A stretch of 64,000 nucleotides of DNA from NCBI GenBank assembly GCA_030015575.1, contig CM057338.1, forward strand, positions 829,304,353-829,368,352, given 5' to 3'. This DNA is from Agapanthus africanus (lineage: Eukaryota; Streptophyta; Magnoliopsida; Asparagales; Amaryllidaceae). Below the pieces are notes generated by a model. The model was given only the letters and a program-made list of their open reading frames with translations. It searched no databases and was not told where the DNA came from. Positions 22,515 through 35,395 of this stretch are shown here, piece after piece (position 1 is the first letter of the stretch; each line of letters starts with the position of its first letter). The translations under genes and the position numbers were made by a program.

Positions 22515-24735
22515 TGTTAGTTGTATGTATGCCCTAGAGGCCAGTATTGTACAGATGATGTATATTATATTGGATGCTTGGACATATATAGAGATGACTT
22601 TCTTGCTCGATATGATAGTATGCTATCTGGTTACTCTTTATCTTAACATGTACACTAGTCTCTTTAAACTGTCTTATAGTTACATGTTGGTAAAGCCCAT
22701 AGGATGTGTACTTGACTACCTGGACTATGATGCAGATCATACTAGTGGGGACATGGTAGTCCATAGGTACATCCTTCAAGGTCCCTAGTCGTGGGTGTAT
22801 CGAGACGGGGCATCGATATACCAGTGTAGACTAGCGTATACGCCTCTCGACCCATGAGATGGGCGATGGATGATCCCATATCCATTGGTGTTTGACATCA
22901 GAGATGGTATACGGGTGCTCAGTGGAGACTGGGTACACTGGACAGACTCGCCGAGAACTCCCAGATGGTATTATACCTCACGTCAGATGGCAGTTCTCAG
23001 GTGACACTTGTGCAGGTTAGTCTGTAGACTCGAGATTGTCATAGAGTCTTGTGTGATTCCTACTGTGCTTTGATCTCCACCTTACCACGTCCATGAGGGC
23101 GTGCAAAACGGTGGTCTTTGGGTACAGTCCCGAGTCATATGGAGGCAATGAGCGATAGGAGGGGTTTCGTCTCTCCCGGTATTGGGGGTTGATGTTGCGC
23201 TGTGCTCGATTGGCTGTAACAGGGAAGTCCCTGGCCAGGGCTGATCAGAGATTTGCTGGTAAGTGTTAAAAGTAGTTTCTCGACCCGTTATGAGCCTCAT
23301 ATCGGCACGACTTATCGGTTATTGGGGTCTGACGTTTACCACCCCTAGACTTGATATGCGACATATCAGACGAACAGACCGGACTGTACGGTAAGTGTTA
23401 CTGGTTGGATTCACAGGAGTGTGAGCGGGCTAGCTCGTCGATCTTCTGATCGCTCAATACCCGGGTGGCCGTTACGTTTAGCAGACCGCTTGCGGCTTGT
23501 GGGTGCTTGATATGATCATCACCTGCTACCGGCGTATTGACGAGTCTTTAGAGTCCTACACAGAGGTTTCCTGGCTCAAGCGAAATGAAATAGGAGCGCA
23601 TATGAGATATGTGCGGGACCGAGAATAATGCGTGTATGTGATACCGTATTTCATTCTCGCGATTAATGTTTCGATTGGTTGTATGCGATATAACCTAGTT
23701 ATCGAATCGAAGATCGATTCGATAAGTCGATACATTGGATACTAGTCGGTTATGTGCGACATGACTGGATCATTGAATCAAGTGTTGATTTAATGATTTA
23801 ATGTATAATTATATATTTGATATATTACTTTGCATTAACTAGTATTGGTTCACTTTAAAAGGATTTTCTCACTTGATTAGCACATTGTATATGTGATATA
23901 TTTTGTGTGCACTTGATTGTATCATGTTTGATGTTGCATGCTAACTTGTGTTTTGTGTAAAGATTAAACCATGGTTGTGTAATGGTTAGGGTTTCCATTT
24001 TTATTACTCATTTATTTATTTATTGATTTTGGAAAGGATTATGAAGAAAAATGGTGGCTTTCTTTGTTTTTAGTTGAAGCTTCATGAAGGTTTGACCTTG
24101 TTACCATTTTGTCTTCATCCTTAACCCTAACCATTCTAACTAACCATGATCTATTCTCTACACTTTACCATGGTTAGCATATGATAAGTATTGATTTTAT
24201 TTTCATTTTAATAAGCAACACTTATCATATTCTTTCTTCTTCTTCATCATCTTCATCAAGAAAGAAAGCTTGATTCCATCAATGGCATCTTGAGCAAAAG
24301 AGTGAGAAATCCAATTCTAAAGTGAACCCACCTCCTATTTCTTCACCCTCTACCTCTTGCAAAGTAGTATAGGGTGTTTTCTTCACAAGTTTCACAACTT
24401 GGTGAAGTTGGAGCTTGAACTTGTGTTGCCTCGACGTAGATCATCTTCGGCACGAAGCCGACGACCTTGCCTGCCCATTTCTCCGATGAAGCCGAAGCTT
24501 GAGTCCGGGATTCGAGACGGACAGCGAGAGGACGTCTACGTGGAGCTAAGGAAGTGGAGAACCGGATCTACAAAGGTTGTAGCCTCTTTCTTATAGTTAA
24601 GTTGTTAACTAGTTTATTGTTTCGCCTAAAATTCTAGTCGACGATCCGCATTAGGGTTTCTCGGCACTCATAAAATTTGAAATTGGCATGGTTGATGCCT
24701 TGTGAGACCTCTAAAGTGTGCCTAGGAACCCTTCA
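22515..24735 (+). mobile_element. Solo Ty1/copia LTR, subfamily L2, 2221 bp
   Basis: It starts TGTTAGTTGTATGTATGCCC and ends CCCTTCA. It is flanked by GTTAT (22510-22514) and GTTAG (24736-24740), a 5-bp target duplication with one mismatch. The sequences on both sides join to restore the element 2 LTR (compare GTTTGTTAGTTTAGC near 14172). No PBS, PPT or internal region is attached, so this is a solo LTR, the usual product of LTR-LTR recombination. Its first 1.3 kb match 1-1313. The frame at 24357-24596 (79 codons, basic) is not recognised and lies wholly in the LTR. Confidence 0.88.
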
Positions 24736-24850
24736 GTTAGTTTGGCTTTAATGGCAGATCCGGGTTATAGTACGCGATAACGCCGGCTAAAAAGTTTTTG
24801 TTCCGCATTTGGCGTCTGTTAGTCGGCCGGGGCGCTACCGTGGACTTACA
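24736..24850 (+). mobile_element. Element 2: 3' LTR, terminal part
   Basis: It resumes the LTR interrupted at 22514 (GGCAGATCCGGGTTATAGTA) and ends ACCGTGGACTTACA at 24850. It is the counterpart of 14174-14288. The following CCTTTATCTC is the gypsy-type LTR into which element 2 was inserted. Confidence 0.85.
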
Positions 24851-26634
24851 CCTTTATCTCATTAATCTCATGTCGTATTTATCGATCTCATATCATGCTA
24901 CTGTAAATCTTATACTTATTCTCTTGCAACTACATATATCTATCGTGATTCACATTCACGTTTCATATCCTTATATATCAATTCGAGACATCCTTATCAA
25001 TCATATCATTTCACACTAAAGCCTTTAATCCCATCCATAGGTACCTAGTATAGGTTTCTCTGACTATATTCTATATATCGGTTTCTATTTTATAATTGCA
25101 GGGGTGCTATACGCCATCCACCCTAATTCCCCCGTAGATATAAATCTACTCACCTGCGGAACTCCTTGTTCAGCCGTAGTCAATATGCTTCACCATCTCG
25201 GAATCCACGCGAGGGTACCTACAAATCAACACATATCGCAATGTTATGAAAACCAAGTCCGAAAACCGATACGGCACACGAATTGCCTATAGGTTAGAAC
25301 CTATAGCCTACGCATGCAAAAACAACCAAACAACCTTCGTCGTTGACGTACAAACGTCCAACGACCAAATCTAAATTCAAATATCAAAACCAAGTTTCAA
25401 ATACCGGAAAACGTAATACGGCAACTGAGGGAATCACTCCCAGATTCTTGCTCAGGTAATCTGGGATAAAACAAAAAATACAGTAGCTATGTTATAAGGT
25501 ATGTGAGCTACAGCCGAAACCCCAACACCAAATCTGCTACAGTAACCGCCCTGACTGCTACAGTAACCGGCCCCGCCGGCCCCACCTTGGAGTTTGGGTC
25601 TCGTCTTCTCGTGGTGGTCTCCTATTGGTCTAACTAGGTTAATGTATATGTTTGATTTTTTTTATAAAGGTCCCGGGTGTCTCCAGATTCCCTGTAGACC
25701 TCCAAAAATGTCACAAAACCGACACAGAAAGTTTCTAAGTTCGTATTTTGGTTTCTATTCGGTATTCTAGGCCATAAAATCAACACTAAGGTCATTGTAA
25801 ACAACCACTACATAACACAAGTCCACACAATCACCCAAACCCTCTCTTGGAAAATTCCAAGCATCACTAATCAACATCGATTTAACTCTAAACTAACAAT
25901 AGGATAAACTAAACACAATAACTTAACTAAATTCTAGAATTATACCTCATTTGGCAACTCAAGAATTTTCTTGAGTTGCTCAAAGTCTTCAAGTCCAATT
26001 TTTAAAGGTCCAAAGTGTTAAGGATGAAGTTGTACATCTTTTTAATGAAGGGAGTATAGGGTTTTAGTGAAGGATTGGAAATGAAACATGAGAGTAGAGG
26101 AGGTGGAGGAAGAGATGAAGAAGGAGATGAAGATGATGAAGGGGAAAGAATGAGTTCAAGGTCTCTCTCTCTCTTACCCTCACTCTCGCATATGGCACAC
26201 CATGCCATCATGTGGTCGCCCCATTTCTCTCTCATCAATTATTCTCCCATGTCTTCTCTTTTCTTTTTCTTTCTCTCTTTTCCCAAATAATCATAAGTCA
26301 CAAATACAGTGAAAACAACATGTAACAAAATGCAACATGTCATGGTGCACTAGCCATGATTAATTAAAAATACGGATTTAACCTAATCGCGATTAGTAGT
26401 GCACTAATCAATTTTTATTTAAACTGCATATAATTAATTATAAAAATACCAAATCCAATAAATATATTTTTAAATGAATAAATCATTTTAATATTCCATT
26501 ATTTTCTAAATATTGGTATATAATTATACCATTTTACGACAATCCCAAATTCGCAAATCGAATAGTTTTCGCGAAATATATTATTTTAATATTAAATTCC
26601 AAAAATAATATTTTATATTTTCTGAAATGTTACA
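24851..26634 (-). mobile_element. Ty3/gypsy-type LTR fragment hosting element 2
   Basis: On the minus strand it starts TGTAACATTTCAGAAAATA at 26634. It continues through an AT-rich part and a purine-rich tract (26085-26160) to the conserved block GGGGTGCTATACGCCATCC (about 25100-25118) and the palindromic GTAGAT/ATCTAC (25134-25149). It is cut at 24851 by element 2. The sequence right of 26634 (CTAGGATTCC) is not a PPT complement, so this looks like a solo or 5' LTR with flank. The frame 26075-26290 comes from the purine-rich tract. Confidence 0.7.
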
Positions 26635-27236
26635 CTAGGATTCCAAGAGAGGGAGGTGGTAGCATAGACTAAAAGAAGAGCCCATCAAGTTGCTGGGCCA
26701 CTTGGGCCATCGGAATGCAAAGCATCGGGACCATGGCTTGCCCTGACCAGGTTATTCTGTCCGGAGAAGTGTTGGAGCCAGCGTTGCATTTGTTGTTATT
26801 GAATGAGGCCAATGGATCTCTGCATAGGGAGAACACCAGCTTTAGTATCCTAAAAAAGGGCAACTATAAACATAATATACCGCGATTATTTCGCAAATCA
26901 CAACACATGAAGTGTGGAGTGGAAAGAGGAAAAAGTCCCACCAGGTGTACCAGAATCTGTTTACCGCCGAAAATTGGATTGAGACATTGGAGACGTCTAG
27001 CCTGAATTTGGAGGTAGATACTATACGGAATATATAGCTGACTTATCAGATTCAGCCTCAATGATAAGGGTTTTTTTGATTCTGGGGATGCTCTTCACTG
27101 CAGACGTAAGCCCCTACAGTTAATTACGTTATCGCAAAGAGATAACAACTTTCACCTTCTTTGATAGTTTACTTCATGCCGTATAATATATTGTTTATTA
27201 TGGGGTTGCCCTTGGATTGTATACGGAGACTAATCT
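26635..27236. other. 602-bp stretch not assigned to any transposon
   Basis: It lies between two gypsy-type LTR ends. It has no LTR, PBS or PPT signal and no match to the other repeats of the window that I can see. A 96-codon plus-strand frame (26715-27005) and a 65-codon minus-strand frame (26864-27061) are present, but neither shows a recognisable domain, signal peptide or codon bias. It may be old host intergenic DNA or a worn internal piece of an older element. Confidence 0.4.
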
Positions 27237-30200
27237 TGTCACGACCCGGGAATGGCACGTGACCAGCACTTAGATCATGTGAAATTTACAGGACCCCACT
27301 GTAACCCAAGTAAGCTGAAAGCTCAGAAATCTAAACCTTTTAGTAAAGTAGCGGAGGTGGAGTTTTGAAAAGGGGATATAATTGAAATCAAGTTCTTTTT
27401 TTAAAGTATATGTAAAGTTCGGATGAAATACAAGTGAATTATATACTATTTTTGAAAACGTTTTCGTCATTTGAAATTTGGGCAGCATCTCCTTTGTAAA
27501 TTTCAATCCAAAACCAGTACATAATAAGTATAATATGGCATCCCCAAGCGGGAGCTAGCTCTTCACCAATTGGCAGAAACAACAATACAATTACGAATAT
27601 ACGATGCCCAAAGCAAAGATCAACACAGAAAAGAAAGTAAAGAAAACCAAGGCATCATCAAACTCAAAATAAAGAATAATACACACATCCCGCTCTAAGT
27701 CTCATAGAATATACAAGTCTCTGGTTTTTAAGTCTACCAAATATACATAGTCTGGTTGATGGAGCTTTGAATTAGATACAAATGAATAATAAATGTATAC
27801 AATGGCGGTTACGATCCGAGGAGTAACCCACCTACCAATGAAAATCACCTAGAAGAAAAGATGTGCTAGTAAGCCGCTACCAATCTGAGTGGTCGATCCT
27901 GAAAGAAACTATGGCACAACGGGGTGAGTTGCCAACTTTTGAGTAAAACAGATCAGCAGGTAGAAATCGAATGTATAACGATCTCGTAGGTCATACTATA
28001 ATATAATAATATCATACCGTGTGGTATCTAAGGTGATCGTGTATACATAAGTGTACTAATAATAATATCGTCCATGTGACATTATATGGTACCAAGTCAT
28101 CTGTGTCATATGTATGTATATACATGTATTATCCAACGTGTGTCCATCAACAACACATCAAATCATCATAAAACCTGAGTGGCCAGCATCGACACTCGAA
28201 ATCATCATAAAACCAGTGTCCAACATCGATACGTAAATCCTCATATCTCAGGCACCGTCTCATCGGATCGGCCCTCATACCCATCTGTCTCATTTCACTC
28301 CGGTCGGTATCCTCCAGATATCCGCCGAGTCCAGTACTGTCACCGGTAGGTAGTGTTCCCCTGCCGGGCTCAACGCCTTTCTATATGATCTTCTTACCCC
28401 GGGTATCGTACTAAGTCCACCATGTACCTGTAGATGGTGACTCTTCACTTCTCGAATCGGGTAATCATCATAGCTCAGCATCGAGAAAACTCATGGTGGA
28501 CGTCGAAATATCATATCAAGAGAAACCGCATTTTTAAAACAATCATAAAACTTTAAAATGTATCTGTGGTTTCTTAAATCTAGAAATCTCATGAAAACAA
28601 AATCTCATAAGCATGTAACAATGATGGAACAGTAAGTAGAGGCACAGAACAGTATTGCAAAGTATAGCAACTGTTTTCATATGAGCGTGTCGTGTGACTA
28701 GGTAAGGAAGTACAATATCTAAACTAGTATGTGCGGTAATGAGTACTAAACAATAACTATAATTCTACGGGTTATAAGGTGATACAGTGATATAGCGATT
28801 TCTAATAGGTACGTGGCATAGCAATTATGGATAATGTGTGTGTGAGCCGGCGAGTATGTGTGCGTGCAACATGCGCAACCGTAGTATTGGGATACTAGAG
28901 ATATGGTATATATAGATACCAATACTATGGTTGCGGGGGTGCTATACGCCATCCATCCGACTTTCCCCATAGATATACATCTACTTATCTACTACGCCTT
29001 GCTCTAGTCGATCCGGACGGATGTCTTACCCTCCTTCGTCGTCTCGGAAGTCCATGTGCTTGTACCTACAAATCAAGTCCATAACCAAATCTAATGAAAA
29101 CCCGAATTGAATTCCATAGAAACTCAACCCATGTCCAAAACCGATACGACAAGCAAAAGGAACATAGGTTAGAACTTATGGTCCGCTCATACCAAAACAA
29201 CAAAACAACCCCCGACGTTGATGTACAAACGTCAAACGACCGAGTCAAAACATAAATACCAAAAACCACGTTTCAAAATATCAGAACATTGACAGAAATT
29301 TAGTAAAACAACTCCAGATTCTACCTAAGGTGAAATTAGAATATTTTTCATATATGGTAGATCTAGTTATCTAATGATTGAAATTTAGACCAGAAACCAA
29401 ATCAAAACTTAAAAGTTGGGCCGCAATTTGCAGCCAAAAAGAATTTATTTGCGGCCAAGAGTTTGACTTGGTGGCTCGGGCTTCTAGTGTGGCTTATTAT
29501 TGGTCTGCACATCTCACTGTGTCTGCTATTTAATTTTTAGAATTCTTGGGTAATACCAGATTCAAATTGATCATCAATATCTCCACAAAACCGCGATCGG
29601 AAATTTCTAATTTCGCTGTTGAACCTTCTGAGATCATCTAGACCAGGGATACAATTACTACTAGGCTTGCAAACACTCACCACACCCTCTACTACACTAC
29701 TACTATAAGTTTTACCCACTAATTCTCACTCTAGAAAACTTAAGTTTAGAAAAACCTACACTTTTAAGTTCTAAACTAACTCTAACTAGTTTAAGGTGTT
29801 AAGAAATCTAGAAACTTATCTAAAAGTGAAAGTTTTAACTTGTAGAAGCAACTCAAGAAAATTCTAAGATGGTCAAACCTTCCCAAAACGAAATCTTGAT
29901 CATGCCTAAGTGTGTAGGATGAGGTGAGGAACAATTTTTGTGAAGATTTTGTGAGGTTTCAGTGAGATTTTAGGGGTGTTGCATGGTGGTAGAGAGGGTG
30001 GAGGAGGTGGAGAAGAGATGAAGAAAAGGAAGAAGATGAAGAATGAGGTGAAGAAAACTAGCCAAAAGTCAGGACCATGGCTCCCCCTCTCGCTCCTTCT
30101 CGCTCTCTCTCATCATAACTTCATGTCTCCCTCTCTCATTTTCTTTTCCTTTTTCTCTTTTCTTTAAAAACAAAAATATAAAACCATACATTACAACAAA

Positions 30201-30513
30201 ATGTGTCATGGCACTCAAAACATGGTTAACAAAAATGGTTTTGGTTTAATGTATAATTAGTAATATACTAATCAAGTTTAACATTCAACTTGTATGTAAA
30301 TAATATATATTAATTTGTAAAATACCCAAATCATATAAATGTTTTCATAAATGATAATTCATTTTAAATTTCCAATTATTTTCCAAAAATATAGATATAT
30401 AACTATACCATTCTATGAAAACTAAAATTCATATTTGCATAATATTCATAAAATTTATTATTTTTATTATTTAAATTCCAAAAATATTATCTTATACTTT
30501 CTGAAATGCCACA
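27237..30513 (-). mobile_element. Element 5: Ty3/gypsy-type 3' LTR, 3277 bp
   Basis: On the minus strand it starts TGTGGCATTTCAGAAAGTAT (30513) and ends CCCGGGTCGTGACA (27237). The end matches the LARD LTR end (TTTCGGGTCGTGACA). It shares with the LARD the block GGGGTGCTATACGCCATCC (about 28936), a GGATATCC-containing block (near 28315) and a long-range CCACCATG/CATGGTGG inverted repeat. A PPT complement follows at 30514, so this is the 3' LTR. The candidate target duplication on the left is AATCT (27232-27236). Purine-rich AT stretches (29980-30050) give spurious frames. Confidence 0.8.
28415..28501 (-). other. Conserved long-range inverted repeat in the element 5 LTR
   Basis: GTCCACCATG (28415-28424) and CATGGTGGAC (28492-28501) are perfect 10-bp complements separated by 67 bases. 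The same pair exists in both LARD LTRs and in the LTR at the right end of the window. Confidence 0.65.
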
Positions 30514-30913
30514 ATCTTCCCCCTTAAATAAATTCGATTCCCGAATTTAAATTTAAACCCCCTAAATATTAAAACATTTTAGTAAATCAAATCAAATTAA
30601 CGGGTCTGCGAAATAACAGAAAGGATAAAAATATCATAGTGCAACGTGTGCGCATAAAAACGAGTGAAAAGCTCGATAGTCGGAACTCCGACAGTATCAA
30701 GCAAATAATGCGAGTTATGATGAATATGCAATTTTCAAAATCTATTATTTAAATCTAGTATAATATAATGAAGTCTATAATACGTATATAGTACGCATCC
30801 TTGTAAAATCATTTAAATAGCTGGGGAAAATGTGCACAAAAATCTTTTTCAAATTGCCGTGTGATGCGTATATCACGGTACGAGTAGAGGGCGTTCACTT
30901 AAAAAGAAATACA
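30514..30913 (-). mobile_element. Element 5: end of internal region with PPT
   Basis: Directly right of the LTR stands ATCTTCCCCCTTAAATAAAT, the complement of a polypurine tract. It is followed by GATTCCCGAATTTAAATTT, which resembles the LARD (41751-41792). It continues with stretches similar to LARD 41860-42115 and stops at 30913, where element 4 is inserted. Element 5 resumes at 54462. No coding sequence is visible. Confidence 0.75.
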
Positions 30914-32917
30914 GGTTGGGTTATGCCAGCGCCTTGGCCATCAAACCATGGCCGACCGCGGAACAAAATTTTTACAAACTGACGCTAGAATAACCCACGA
31001 ATACGGATCAACCATAAACCCTAAACCTAGCAAGCATTATAAAGAGTTAAGATGGTTATACCGAATGATCCATGTCTTTCGGTCTTTAATCTCCTTCCCA
31101 AGCTCCTAGTGGCCACCATGATCAAGTTTGGTCGCCGGTCTCCCTCCATTGAAGATGATCCACCTGAGAGTCTATGAATCGAGCTCCTACCTCATAACCG
31201 AGGTAACTAGGATACCTAGTTCGCTAAACTAGATAGCCTAGAAGATGTAGAGTCTAATGATGGATTGATTTGTCTCTAAACAACCTAAGTTTCTCAACAC
31301 ATGAGACAATTAGGGTGGAGGTAGAAGAAGAAGCCATGAGAGATGAGAGTGTGAAGCAAAGAGCAACTCATGAAAATGGCTAAGTGTTGTGAGAAGAATC
31401 ATGAAGCATGCAAGCAACTCAAGAGAAAATATCTCAAGTCTACACCAAAATATCTGACAGTCACAACAAATATCAAGCAAGCTTCAATAGTGTTTCCATG
31501 AGTTACACCCATGAGTCACCAAGTGAGTCATGCTTGAATAAATGCTAAGCACACTCATCCCTCCACCTCAATTAACCATTTAACCAAATGGTTAATTAAC
31601 AAAATGAGGTGTAATTTTCTAGAAACAATCTTGTAATAAATTACAAGAATTCCCCTCATCCGTATATACATACCCGTATCCGTATTCCGAAAAATATGAA
31701 TACAAAAAGTCGAAAATAATCCAACAATATAATACTAGTATCCGGCTTAAACTAAAGCCACTAATAAAAACCGTCTGAATCATGATATGTGCATAAGTGC
31801 ACATATATGATCAAACCCTGCTGTAAAACCAAACGGCCTCTACATCGTTTCGACCGAAGCAGGGAAACTCTCTGTGTGGGACTCTAAAGACTTGTCAATA
31901 CGCTGGAAGTGGGTTTAACCACATGCACGACCGCTGCACTAGCTGTACGTAACGGTTACCCAGGTATTGAATAAAAGGAAGGCCGACGAGTAAACTCATC
32001 CTGACCCCTACTAAGCCTGTCTGTGACAATATCCATACAGTACGGTCTCTTCGTCTAAGAGTATCGCATATCGAGTCTAGGAGGTGGATAAAGTCGGACC
32101 CCTAATAACGCGACATTTAATGTCGGTATGAAGCCCATCACAACCTGAGAAATTACTGATTCAAATCAGTAATTCTCGACTACCTTGATGAAGGATTTCT
32201 GGTGATGGCCACCCGTGCACAAAGCGACATCAAACCCTAATACCGGGAGAGAAGAATCCCCGACGATCCGCTTACTGCCTCCATGTGGCTCAGGACTGTA
32301 CCCAACTAAAACCTGTTTGCACGACTCATTTGAGTCGTGGTAGGGTAGTAATCAAAGCATAGTAGGAACTCACATGAGATAAATGACGATCTCAGGTCAA
32401 CAGACTAATCTGTACACATGTCACATGTGAACTGCTATCTGACAATAGGTATAATACCAACTAGCATGTTCCCGGCGAGTCCATCCAGTGTACTCATAAC
32501 CCAATGAGCACCTGCATATTATCTTAGGTGAACAAACTAACACCAATGGCTTGTGAGACCGGCCACCGCCTCTTGATGGGGTTTCGATCAGTATACACTA
32601 GTCTACTCTGGAGTATCGATGCCCAGTCTCGATACTCCCATGACTAGGGACATTTAAGGATGTGCTTATAGACCACCCAGATCCTACGTATATGATTGCC
32701 ATCATAATGCTGGTAGTCAAGCAAGAATCCTATGTGCTTTATCAACATGTAATAGTGATCTGTAATACCACCTAAAGCATGTACATGATGATAAAGATAA
32801 ACCAGATAGCATATTATCATTTTGTGTAAGACTGTTTTATCCGTATAGGTCCTCCCTCAATTATCACAATCGTGTACCTGCGATTCAATAATTGACTTGA
32901 GGGTACTATAGCCAACA
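30914..32917 (-). mobile_element. Element 4: 3' LTR, 2004 bp
   Basis: On the minus strand it starts TGTTGGCTATAGTACCC (32917). It has the same length (2004 bp) as the 5' LTR at 52458-54461 and differs from it at a few percent of sites by eye. The first plus-strand base is G where T is expected. The flanks are ATACA (30909-30913) and ATGCA (54462-54466), a 5-bp target duplication with one mismatch. It carries the common copia U3 core. Confidence 0.85.
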
Positions 32918-35395
32918 ATCTCCCACTTGCACTTAAGGCTAATTATTGCGGTGTCGCAAACTCACAGCCCGTGTGATACCGAACACCCAACTTCTCTATC
33001 AATCAGTTTTACAAAGCCTGTTTGTGAAACTATTGCGTTCAAAAAATAGCCTCAGTGAGTGGATCCACTCCAATGTTTCTTTCTATATCTCTCTATATCT
33101 CAACTTCGCGGAGAAAGACTATCTCCCGAAATGAGCAATACCTGTCTTAGAATTTTTATGGATATCTGATGGGACCCAGTTCACAAATGAACTCCAAATC
33201 CAACAAACTTCTTAAACTGTATCTTCCACTGAATTTAATCAGTATCCTGCGCCATGCCTTCCTCAGTATCCTCTTGGACTACCTATCTAACATACTGTCT
33301 CTCAAAAGAGGGAAAACTATAACTATGACAGTCTCTCTGTCATCCAGGTCACCTTGGAAGCCTAAAATGATAATCGCCTCCCGAAGGAGGCGCCGTTACC
33401 ATTTTCTAAAAACATCTACTTATGTTCATAACTGCTTCCCAACGTTTCTCCAGAATTGGATTAATACACACACACACACACTTATTGCAACTAGTGCAAA
33501 ATCAATATCTGTTGTGGTACTTGATATCTCATGATTGACTCAATTGCCTAAGCAAGTGATATGCCAATCATGCAAATCCCTCTCCGCTTTAGTCTGTAAG
33601 ACATCCTTTAGAGATGGTGACTCCATCACCTGCAGGTGTACCACCTTACCAGGAGTCAACCATTCTAAAACACCTTTAGAATAATGTCAAAGTACCCAAA
33701 TTGAGACACTTTCCAAATCTAGATCTAAAACCATAGATCTAGTGACCAGAATCCTGATATTTTATCCAGATCCTATGTGGAGAAACCACTTTGTGACAAC
33801 CATAGTGTAACCGATCGTAGTATAGGAATTTCACTTCCTATCAAGTGCATGTCATCCAAAAACCAAGACATCAATCCCTACTACCTTCTTACCAGATCCA
33901 TCTCTTTTTCTAATGAAGTTAAACTCTATGACTGTCACATCAAAAATAGATGATCTATCTCCGCTATACCTGCTTTAGTCTATAAATAAACATAAGAAAT
34001 TTTCCCACTATGCTTTTGCTGCTCCTACTGACTACAACAACTCTCTGGCAGAGTCATATACACGTGCACTTCTAAAGCTAGTTTAGAACGACGTTATACT
34101 CATCCTCCTGCCAGATCTCATAGTCTAGAACAGCAGCATTGGCAAGTTTGGGTAAACAAGAACCTCTCTGTCACCGTCTTTGAGAAGACCGAATTACCTC
34201 TCTGGTGCCTGAGGTTACCCACCAAATATGCGGAGTGGCTAATGGAATGTCGAATCCAATTGAATCTTTAGGTCCTACTAAATTTTCAGTAATCGTTTGT
34301 GGTTCTGGAATCACTTCCAGTTCTACCATACTCCCACTAATATTTTCTGGAAAAAAATCCATTTTACTAAAACTGGTGGCGAGTCAAGAATAATAATAAC
34401 TATTGATCTTCCAGATGGTAGAAAGCTAACCCTCTTCAAAGCCCGGGATAACCCACAAACTGCCATTACTGAAACGTGCCTTGACTTTATCCTGATTCTG
34501 GTTTTAAGCATAAGTCAGACAACTCCATATACCTTAACATCGTTATGATATGAATCCATTCTATATCCATATAGAAACAAAGGCACTAATTTAATTGGAA
34601 CCAGATTCAAAAATCATGCAGCTGTTTCCAGTGCATATCAACCAAATGGAAGGAGGCCAATCAACATTACTCATCTAGGAGTACATCCACATATGAGTAA
34701 TCTGAAAGAGAAGCATGTTCTCAAAACCATTAATTACGATGAAATACCTCGCACAAGTATCTACATATTCAATCACCTCGAAAAATCCTGATACTTCCCG
34801 CATCTGGTTCTCTACTTTATTCTTATACCTATAACTTCTTAATATCTGGACTCTATATTTCAACGAAATACTTGTTTAAAACTGGAAAAGTCATAAGTAA
34901 ACAGAATATAGTACGAGTACCTATACCTTTGCCCTAATGGATACTGGACAACATACAATACTTTGTATAAGTCCCTTGAGTTAAACAACTCATACCCCGT
35001 GCGTCGTAGGTTGAAAACTGTACTATGGTTAAGAAGAATTACACCGCTGTTGAATACTCCTTACCTAATCACCAACTGATATAGGTAAATGTCATAAACA
35101 TAATTTCAAAAAGTTATATCTCACTTTATAAAATAAATGTACGGATATATTAGTTTTAAATTGGTGCATAACAACGGATATTCAAAACCAAATATTTGCC
35201 GTCAGGAAAAACCGAGGTGATTTCCTCAAATATAACCAATTATAAAGAATTCCGATATGTTGAGAATATAATCACCCAATACCCAATATTCTACTCCTAC
35301 TCATCATCTGTAACACTATACAGATGTGAGAATCAAATCCGGTAAATACATACCCGGAAGTCAGAATCTAATTGGGAAAACAGTTTTCAATTAAC
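32918..35395 (-). mobile_element. Element 4: 3' half of internal region (eroded pol)
   Basis: It begins with the PPT complement ATCTCCCACTTGC next to the LTR. It aligns, reversed, with 4316-6739 of element 1 and 18270-20531 of element 2. Scraps of pol are visible: the RNase H tail near 33046-33070 (complement of GTGGATCCACTC) and the linker at 34171-34362. A (CA)n run lies at 33466-33480. The plus-strand frame 33169-33534 is antisense to this fossil and has no meaning of its own. At about 35395 the likeness breaks off at an inserted segment. Confidence 0.8.
34171..34362 (-). pseudogene. Remnant of copia pol linker, element 4
   Basis: The 63-codon minus-strand frame starts MDFFPENISGSMVELEVIP and continues PEPQTITENLVGP. 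It corresponds to the linker between integrase and RT in element 6 (58946-59353). It ends in unrelated codons, and no RT follows. Confidence 0.7.

Noticed and set aside
24357-24596. 79-codon basic frame near the end of the solo LTR
   Set aside because: It shows partial likeness to the same region of other copia LTRs at the DNA level only, with no shared frame or domain.
26075-26290. 71-codon frame rich in E, D, R and G
   Set aside because: It is a translation of a purine-rich LTR tract. Similar tracts at 29980 and 41060 give unrelated frames.
26715-27005. Possible host exon of 96 codons
   Set aside because: No recognisable domain, no splice-site pair or codon pattern that I can support, and an overlapping frame on the other strand.
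33466-33480. (CA)n run as a regulatory or satellite feature
   Set aside because: It is a short microsatellite inside eroded pol of element 4. It is common in plant DNA and not informative here.
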